Shown here piece after piece: positions 43,601-52,600 of a stretch of DNA of 64,000 nucleotides. The stretch comes from Tomocerus qinae. Lineage: Eukaryota > Arthropoda > Collembola > Entomobryomorpha > Tomoceridae. The position numbers and the translations under genes were made by a program. The stretch lies in contig CM034548.1 of assembly GCA_020055645.1 (NCBI GenBank), positions 24,788,201-24,852,200 on the forward strand, in the 5' to 3' direction. The notes under the pieces were generated by a model, which did no database searches, was not told where the DNA came from, and was given only the letters and a program-made list of their open reading frames with translations. Positions within the stretch are counted from its first letter, which is position 1; every line of letters begins with the position of its first letter.

Positions 43601-46600
43601 TACAGCAAGCTCTGACTTTGGGAGGACCAACAATCGGGTCTCTGCATGCAAGCATTCCACATCTTCTCCCTTCGCCATCCTTGGCCTCTCCCGTTGGATC
43701 CGCATGCTCTCAGTCTATGGGGAGTCATGCTCCCTGCTCCACATTATTCGTTGCTAATCTTGGAGCTTTTATCACCGAACAAGAGTTGAAGGATATTTTT
43801 GGCAGGTAAATTTTATTCTCTTATTTTTGCTTTGTTTACAGTCTTATCAAGTAATTACCCCTATTATCATTTTATTAAAGCTAAAACACATGAATTCATA
43901 AACACATTATGCAGATACTTCTCTATCACTCTAAAAGTGTATTGTTCAGGGACAATTAGTGTCAGCGTAAATGACAATTTCATTTAGTACAAGATCAGTA
44001 GCCTTATTAAATGCATACAACTCGGTTGATGTTCTAGATAAGCAGAGAAAAGTTGGCATGCAGCCTTTCTCTCCATAACCTAAAAGAAGGGCAGAAAGTA
44101 TTTGCATTATGAACTGAAAATGTTTAAAGGCTATGAGGACATTTTGCATATGCCAGTTATGTGTTTGCTTTTAACACCAGTTTTGTATTCGTGCATTGTA
44201 CTATAGAATGTTATTTGGGTTGGAGAAGTAATGGGTTGTCTCTGCTATGCTGAATCTATTTACTAGAATAGGCCGGCACATAATAACGCGTGTAGCCACA
44301 TGTGTATTTACATTAGGCCCAGTTAGCTCCTGCTTACACGTAAGTAGTTGCTCTAAAAATATTATGGTGTGACAAAATGGATCCGTTGTCATTGGAGTAA
44401 AAGGGATTGTTTGGGAGATAGCCATATTCACATCCAATGCATAGAAAATAAACAGTAACAATAGATCTCTCACAGCAGTAATGGTGTATGTAATAATAAT
44501 AGAAGAATAGTTGAGTTGTGTGCTTCTCCTTGTTCCTCTGTCCTAGCTACTCCAAAAAAAGGATTCGCCAGAGAAACTTTCCCCCTTGCTTCCTTTCAAG
44601 TCGCCTTCAAAAATGATAGGTAACAGAATTGAGGGTAGCCTCGTCGTTTGCGACGCATGGAATTCTTTCTGTGCTGTTTTATTATTGCAGACATCATTAC
44701 AAGAAATATTACAACAATGCAATAGACTTTTCAGCTTCCAACTCAAGTCCACTTTCACATCAAACTTTCACCGTGTAAATGTCACGTCCATGCAATAAGT
44801 AGGGAATTGTGGTAGTCTCCTTATTTCTCCTCCTATCAACTCTACTCGAGTTGTTGAAAAACACCCGACCAGACGGGTGGGTGGGGTATTTCAGAATTAA
44901 ACCAAGAACTATACACTGCTAATGCTTACATACATAGTAGTACAATGTATAATAAACTTTAGTGCCCGTGCTTCCTACTTCCAGCTTTGTTACCTTCTCC
45001 TACTACTACGACGTGTATCCTGTTCACATACTTTCTAAGTATTACATATCCTGCTCTTAGTATGTACTATTATATGGTACTTCTATATACTAAGTTCCTC
45101 CGTCTTAAAAACTATATATATATATATCTATATGTATGTATGTATACAAGTTATGTCAGTCTCTAGTATTTTCATCTATTGGAGTAGCAGATATATATGT
45201 ATTTCATTCAATGCTATAGTTTGACTGATTCCACTACATCTACTCCGTTTATTTGGAGTCTCGAGGAGTGTAGAGGTAGAAGTTAGGGAAAGTATTACTG
45301 GGCATGGCATGGCAATCCTGACGATAGCTCGTTTTCTCCCCTTCCTCTTTCTATCGCCAACTGTAACAAAGGAGTGGTGAATAATTCAGATTAATACACA
45401 TGAAATATGCAAGGAAAGGCGAAATTAGAGCCGCGGTTCGACGGCAAAAGAAAACTGGGTGTTTGTCTGACATGAGTGCCTCGTGTCCCTATATACCCAA
45501 CACTAACACATACAAACTGCAATCTAATGTAACTCGCTCCCAGCATTCGGACTCACTTGGATTCCCATCCTATGGGTAAACATGGAAATACACGTCTTAA
45601 CTTTTCTCTACAGGTACAAAAACCTATAAGCAAAGATAGAAATCCGGTATTTACACAGATACTATCCCATTCACCTCCGATCCTATTTGCAATAAGTGAA
45701 AAGTCCATAGTCCAGCAGAAAAACAGAATCCGCGGAAATGGTAAGCGCGTACTTGTCTCATTGTCAGTCTTCTTACTCGTCTATCTTCAGGCGGCAGTCC
45801 CACTCGTCTTCTATTGTGCAGCTTTTCCCATCCCACTAATACTGAATGACTAGTCCTATTCTATTTTATGTCCTTTACCTCTATACCCGTTTCTTCATTC
45901 AACTATATAATGTAAATAAGACGCAGTTAAAGTCAATTCACTCGAATAAAGAAGACTACGGCCATTAGCTACCTACATAATTTACTGCCCAATATGTACA
46001 ATCAATCTTAAGTAAGTGGATGGCACACATTGCTATAAGTGACGGCTACCCGATGGCTTAAATATAGACCAATGACCATCATTTCCACTTTTCATTTTCT
46101 ATACCTCTATATATATTCCGAGGACACGTCAAAACCTATTATATAAGAGACCGTTACAATACAATATAAATGCTCTACAAAATAAATAGGAGTCAATATT
46201 TATCTGCTCTCCCACAAAAGTTTGTTTTTCCTACTGACGAGATATGGGTTACTCCTCTAGCCTGTAACCTGTAACTCGCTACATTTATATTATTATTATG
46301 ACTATGATGTGAATTGACATGACCAAATTCTCTATAATATGATGTACTATTATTATGTGTATTAATGTGATTTGACCCGATACTTCACCTTACTCTACTA
46401 TGCTGACCAAGTCCCTGCCAATAAAGTGTCCGTGTGTCACAGGCAGATGTAGGTAAATGAAGATGTGCACATTTATTAAGATTCAATTATAAAAGACGAT
46501 GGGCCAATTGTAGAAATAAAGATAATTAGGTGAAGGTGTAATTGTACTCGTAGCTACTTCCCAGTCTCCGCCTGTTCCGCTCCACTACTCCAACACGACT

Positions 46601-49600
46601 GATCTGCACACACTCAGGTCTGTAGGTTTTCTTCGTTCTTCCACGGCGAGGTGATCTTATTTGTTTGGTGCCGGGGCTAGAGGTAGATAGTTAGCCTCTG
46701 GCCTTGTGTGGAATAGAAGATGGCTCTGAGGGCTCTTCAGTATTCCCCCTCAAAAAGGGAAGTTTACCGGGCAAAGACCTTTGTGAGGTGAACTTCCTTC
46801 TGGGTATTGATGCTGATGCACCGCTTTCTGCGGCGATTTCTTCCGGAGATGAGTTGCCGTACTCAAATTGCGATGTTTTCCTGGTGGGAGATTTTCTTGC
46901 ACCGCTGACTGCGGCCGAATTTGCTGGAGGAGATCTTTGAGTACCGCTTACTGCGGCTGTGCTTGAAGATGGAGATCTGTGGGCACCGCTTACTGCGGCT
47001 ATCCTTAATTTGGGTGGTATTTCCGAAGTCGTCTGGTTTCGGACACGATTTTGCAGCCTAATGTGACGTTTGGCGCTGCAGTGGAACTTTTCTTGTCTCC
47101 AGTGAGGGTTTTCGTCGCGAAAATTCTGCACAAATTCGTTTTTCTTGTTCTTGAAGTGAGAAGAGGAACCACTTGCCGTGACTGTTTTCACATTTTAATA
47201 GCCTCCTTCATGGGATTAGTTGCAGAGTACATCGGATTTTCATTCCAACGCCTTTGGTGATCAAGAGAAGCCTGATGGTTATCTTGAAAGCTACAATGCT
47301 GTCGGCCACTTGCTACGTAGCAAGGCAACGTCCTTGTAATTCATCGCACCACTTACCGTGGCGAAGATCTGAAAATATTAAACAAAAATCCACACTAGGG
47401 GTGGAGAATGGGGGAAAATTAAGGTTTTAATTTTAAGAGAAGGAGTTTTAAAATGAAAAATTAAACTTTATAATGTTAGGATTCTTGGTGGTAATTTTCT
47501 TTGGGAAGGAAAATCAGAATCAGGAATATTAGTTAAAGAAAGATTATTTTTGATTAGATTTTGAGTACGTTTTTTCCTGAAGGGATTTAGTGTGCACTAT
47601 AGGATCAATTTTTCTTAGCCTATTTTTAATAATATGTCTATTTACAGATTTCGCAAGTGCTGAGTGGAATGGAGTGCTCGCACTCAATTTCAGTCAGTAC
47701 GAAGCGAAAAAATATTTTCCGAACAACCTAGATTTTATTTGTAAAATTTTTTTTATGTTATGATTAGTGAGTTACAACGATTGCTGTCCGTGGTTCCAGG
47801 AACTTCTCATGCCACGACAGGAAATCTGTAAAAACTCTATCAATAATTAGGTGTGTGACCATAGCTTCAAGTGTTATAAATAATACCAAAATACAAGACT
47901 GCTGTTAGTAGCTCCGGGAACTTCTCCTACTACAACAGAAAGTCTAAAACATTTAGTAAAAACATTTTTGGAATGAGACCTTATATTCAGAATTATGTGA
48001 TACCGTATTACCTTTTGCCTACATTACTGGCGTGAGAGCCTTATATTATTACTTCAAATATCGGCTTGAGAGCCTGGTACAAATTATTTCAATTATTGGC
48101 GTGAGAGCCTTAAAATCTTATACTTGCATTGTTGGCGTGAGAGCCTAAAATAGTTTGTTTAAATGATTGGCGTGAGAGCCTAGTACAAATAACTACAATT
48201 ATTGGCGTGAGAGCCTAATATTCCTATTACTGGGGTGAGACCAAGGAATCAACTGCTAACATGGACCGGAAGCTAATCCTAAATACAACCCTGCATGTAG
48301 CTACACAAAATATTAATTATGAAAACAGAATTTTTAAGTTAAATGGTAAAAAGGAATTGTTTTAGGAATTTTAGTGAGGGATAAATGGATGTTTCTGATT
48401 GAAGTGAATTGCTATTTTGATTTTAATCGTGTCTTTTTGTTCTTCGGAATTTTGTTGCTGTTGCCTGTTGTCGCACCACTGACTGTGGCGGTGATCCTCA
48501 AGGGGAAGTTAAACTGCAGTGTTACTTGCATACTGCCAATGGTTATGCCCGACTCCAGTAGACGTTTCCCATGTAATTTTTTGTTAGATTGTGGATGTGA
48601 TGAGTTTTGATAGTTTCTGTTTTGCGTATGAATGGTGACCGTATAGGAATTATATTGAGTATTATCTGCATGTTTGACTGCTGTAGCTGTTAAGTGAGTA
48701 GCTTCGATCGTTTTCGGTGGGGTCATTTTGAAGAGAATGTTGACTTCCTCGAATCGATGCCATTTGGTTGTACTTGCAATAGTTGTAATGTTAGGTATTT
48801 TTCTTTTGAAAGGCAAAAATTCAGGCTGTGTTAGGTTTTCTTGTATTGGAATAGACATCGTTGTAGCCATTGAAGTTTGTCGCCTTGATGTCGGGGAGGG
48901 TGCAGTACTAGTTATGGAAATAGGTTGACCAATTTTCGTTGCTTTAGACTTGACCTTTGGTAGACTTCAGTGCTATATCTCGATGTTTGTTGTAACTGGC
49001 GTGTCTTTGGTCTCTGTTTCTGTACTGATAAGCATAAGACTTCTTCATGGATAAGGTAATTGAATGATTAGACTTTTATGAATATTTGTAACTACGTAGT
49101 TATTTTAAAACTTCGGAAAGGTTAGGCTTGACTCAAGAATGTAGAGTTTCTTTTTCTCACAGACTGTGATGATGAAAGTTATAGCTAGGTCGAAAGCAAC
49201 TTGAACAAGTAAGATAGGTTTAGATTTGAATTTTGATAAATATTATTAGTGTAATGTATCAATCAAATAAGGTTGAAGTTTGAATAATGTCTGTCAGCAC
49301 CATTTACTATGGCAGTAAATTTACTCATGTGTGGTAAATTATTGAATTGATAAAGTGAAATGAAATTTGAACATTGTAAGCACCATTTGCTATGGCAGTA
49401 AGTAAATGTAAATGAAATATACTACATCAATCAAATAAGAAAGTTTTGAATAATGTCAGTACTATTTACTATGGCAGTAAAATATTATTAGTGTAATGTA
49501 CTAAGAAATAAAACTTGAATAATGTCTGCACCATTTACTATGGCTGTGACTGTACGGTCATGTAAATGTTTGACTACTTTTTTGAGTGAGATCAAATACA

Positions 49601-52600
49601 TAGGTTTGTTAGGAAATGATGAGGTTGAGTGTGTTGGAGTAGGAGCGGGGAGACTAGGGGTTGTAGATAATTTAAATGTAGCCGTAGTGGCTTTACTAAT
49701 TTAATTTGAATAGGAATGTATTGAGTTCCTTAACTGTCGTTTAGAATTAATACAGTCTGGCGCCATAAGGGCAGTATTATATTGTACTTATAAATAAAAT
49801 GATTAGAAAGATGGGGTGAATAGAATAGAATAGAATACATTATACACTGAACATATTCAATTATGAGATAATAACGATTAAATTTTATAATTAAGAATGG
49901 TATTATTATTATGTGTGTATTATTATTGTGTGTACCTGGAGTGGATATTGAACTGAAATCTCTAATATATTTATTGTAGGTGGTTTGATGAGGTTAATTA
50001 TCCTTGTTGGTGTTGTTCTGGTACTGCTGACCGTTTTTTATACGCAGCTGTACCTGAAAATGTCCAATAGGATTAGTAACTTGGTAATTTTAACAATAAT
50101 AATAAATTTCATTCGGTCAAATAAAAATATTCAAAATTTTAGTTTTAGTAATAATATATAAAAATTTCGTTGCTAGACTCTGTCTCGGTAGTTCATCCAC
50201 GTTTGGGCGACAATTGACGAGATATGGGTTACTCCTCTAGCCTGTAACCTGTAACTCGCTACATTTATATTATTATTATGACTATGATGTGAATTGACAT
50301 GACCAAATTCTATATAATATGATGTACTATTATTATGTGTATTAATGTGATTTGACCCGATACTTCACCTTACTCTACTATGCTGACCAAGTCCCTGCCA
50401 ATAAAGTGTCCGTGTGTCACAGGCAGATGTAGGTAAATGAAGATGTGCACATTTATTAAGATTCAATTATAAAAGACGATGGGCCAATTGTAGAAATAAA
50501 GATAATTAGGTGAAGGTGTAATTGTACTCGTAGCTACTTCCCAGTCTCCGCCTGTTCCGCTCCACTACTCCAACACGACTGATCTGCACACACTCAGGTC
50601 TGTAGGTTTTCTTCGTTCTTCCACGGCGAGGTGATCTTATTTGTTTGGTGCCGGGGCTAGAGGTAGATAGTTAGCCTCTGGCCTTGTGTGGAATAGAAGA
50701 TGGCTCTGAGGGCTCTTCACTACTCTAGAAATTAAAGATAACAAAACTGGTAATAAATATCACAAAGTAATGAGAACAAATCCCCTAAAAATAGACTGAT
50801 CGACACAAATCCAGTTATCTTAGTTCACAGACAAAAAAAAATGTCTTAGGCATTTGCGTCATGATTTCTTATAGTGACCACAGATACTAAATTAGTGACA
50901 GTGATAAATATGTAACAATCTGTAGGAGCAGACTAATGATGTGGTAATACAATGTAATTGACATGTTGGAAAGTAAAGAGCTGTATGTATATGCTTAAGA
51001 TATTTTGTTACAAATCGATGTCTTCTCCCACTGCAGTGCACTGGACTGTAATACTTACTGCTATATAGAATGAGAGAGCAAAGAAACTTGACCAGAATGT
51101 ACTACGCTACTTTCTGAGAATATCATCCACGCAATTTCAAGTATTTATACGCTCATAAACATATCTCTTGGTTCGTCGCACTGCTAAGTGAAAAGTGCTT
51201 CGATGCTTGAGGACCTCCCGCGTTAGGTAAACCTATCATAGGAAATAAAAGAAAGTCAACCAGATATTGTATATTTAAGTGCATATGTGATCCGTGCATT
51301 TGGGAGGTCGTTCCTGTCTGTCTGTAATGCACGTAAAGTATGTTAGATAGTCACCTTATAGAGTTAAGAGGGGATGAATTCATGCCATTTATATAGTGAC
51401 TACTACTTATAGGACTGATACACTCTCACATCATTTGCTTTATGATGTAACCATTCAGGTAGTGGGCTGATAGGACGAGAAGTTAACCAATGTCAATGTA
51501 TTTATGGCTCTACTACTTACCGGCGACGTACACTGAATAGAAGTTACATGCTAAGGAACAGAATAGAAAATAATGTTCTGACTTTCCTTTCCCCTTTCTA
51601 ATATCACAGCATTTCCATTTATTCTTTTCATATCTTACCAGTCCTATTTTTCAGGGCTCTACTCAAATTATCATGTGCTATTTTTATCAATTTCCAGCAA
51701 CCAACGGTTCCAGTTTTTCCTGCAGTGAATTTTAATATTAATCAATTCAAAAAATAAGGAAAATTGAAATCTGCCTTAAAGTGTTTAGTTTATTCATAAT
51801 TGAAACACGATTTATTCGGTCTTAATGTAAACGTGCAATATAAGATGTTTTAAGAACAGAAAAACAATGAAATAAGCAAGTACATACACTGCGTAGTATT
51901 CAATACAGGCTTTAAAAATCTAAAAATAAATTTTTGACTACAGCTATCGAAGATATTGTATAGAAAAGTTATTTTTAATGGGTGGAAACTGGTTCTTGAT
52001 AAATTAGACAAAGGGGGAATGAAAAGTCGGGAAATTCCGGTCTTTTTATCGTAGGTAGGCAAATATGTATAATGCAGACCCATGGGTCAGCGGAGCATGC
52101 TAGTATGATATAGCGTGATCTTCATGAATGTTTCAACTCGGTTGCCTTTTTTCAGACGAGCAAGTAATAGAATAGAATTTTTTTTCGTTGGAGAAGACAT
52201 GCGAATGACTGCTTGGAGATACTTCTGTTCTCACTTTTTCTTTCTATTATGTTTCTTATTGTTAGATAGTGCATGTGGAAAGGGAGGCAACGCCAGAATT
52301 GTGAAACGGTGCTCCAGTCTTTATGACGATGGTATTAGTTTATGTGGAAGGAGAGAGTAAGTGGTGCTTTCTCCAACGGGAGAAAGTCGAAGCATCAGAA
52401 ATTAAGGTTCCCTTGACTCTTCTAAATAAATTTTAGTACGGAATATTTTTGCCACGATAAATTTAAATGCTTTTCCCCTGTTCTTACTCCGACAGACTTT
52501 GAGATAGCCGAAGATCCTCGTATGATTCATATCAAAGTGTATAGAGCCAAAGGATTGTATTTTTAGAAGTATTCAAATACTTATGACAAGTACACATTAA

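Larger units (their letters stand above)
46235..50719 (-). mobile_element. Non-autonomous LTR retrotransposon, complete, 4485 bp
   Basis: Two 505-bp direct repeats (46235-46739 and 50215-50719) differ at a single base that I can find (46332 C, 50312 A). On the minus strand each LTR starts TGAAGAG and ends CTCGTCA. The element is flanked by a 4-bp target duplication, CTAC (46231-46234 and 50720-50723). On the minus strand the right LTR is followed by ATTGTCGCCCAAACGTGGAT, resembling a tRNA primer-binding site, and the left LTR is preceded by GAGGGGGAATAC, a polypurine tract; together these set the orientation. The 3475-bp interior has no recognisable protease, reverse transcriptase, RNase H or integrase, so transposition would need enzymes from elsewhere. 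Near-identical LTRs imply recent insertion. The interior carries several hairpin-repeat families and two unassigned minus-strand frames. Confidence 0.95.

Noticed and set aside
47968-48245. CRISPR-like array (conserved short repeats at a regular spacing)
   Set aside because: The DNA is eukaryotic, the array lies inside an LTR retrotransposon, cores are only about 12 bp, spacers are AT-rich and similar to one another, and there are no cas genes.
46235-50719. Retrozyme with hammerhead ribozymes in the LTRs
   Set aside because: I looked for the CTGATGA...GAAA core in both strands of the LTR and did not find it; the LTRs are also longer than typical for retrozymes.
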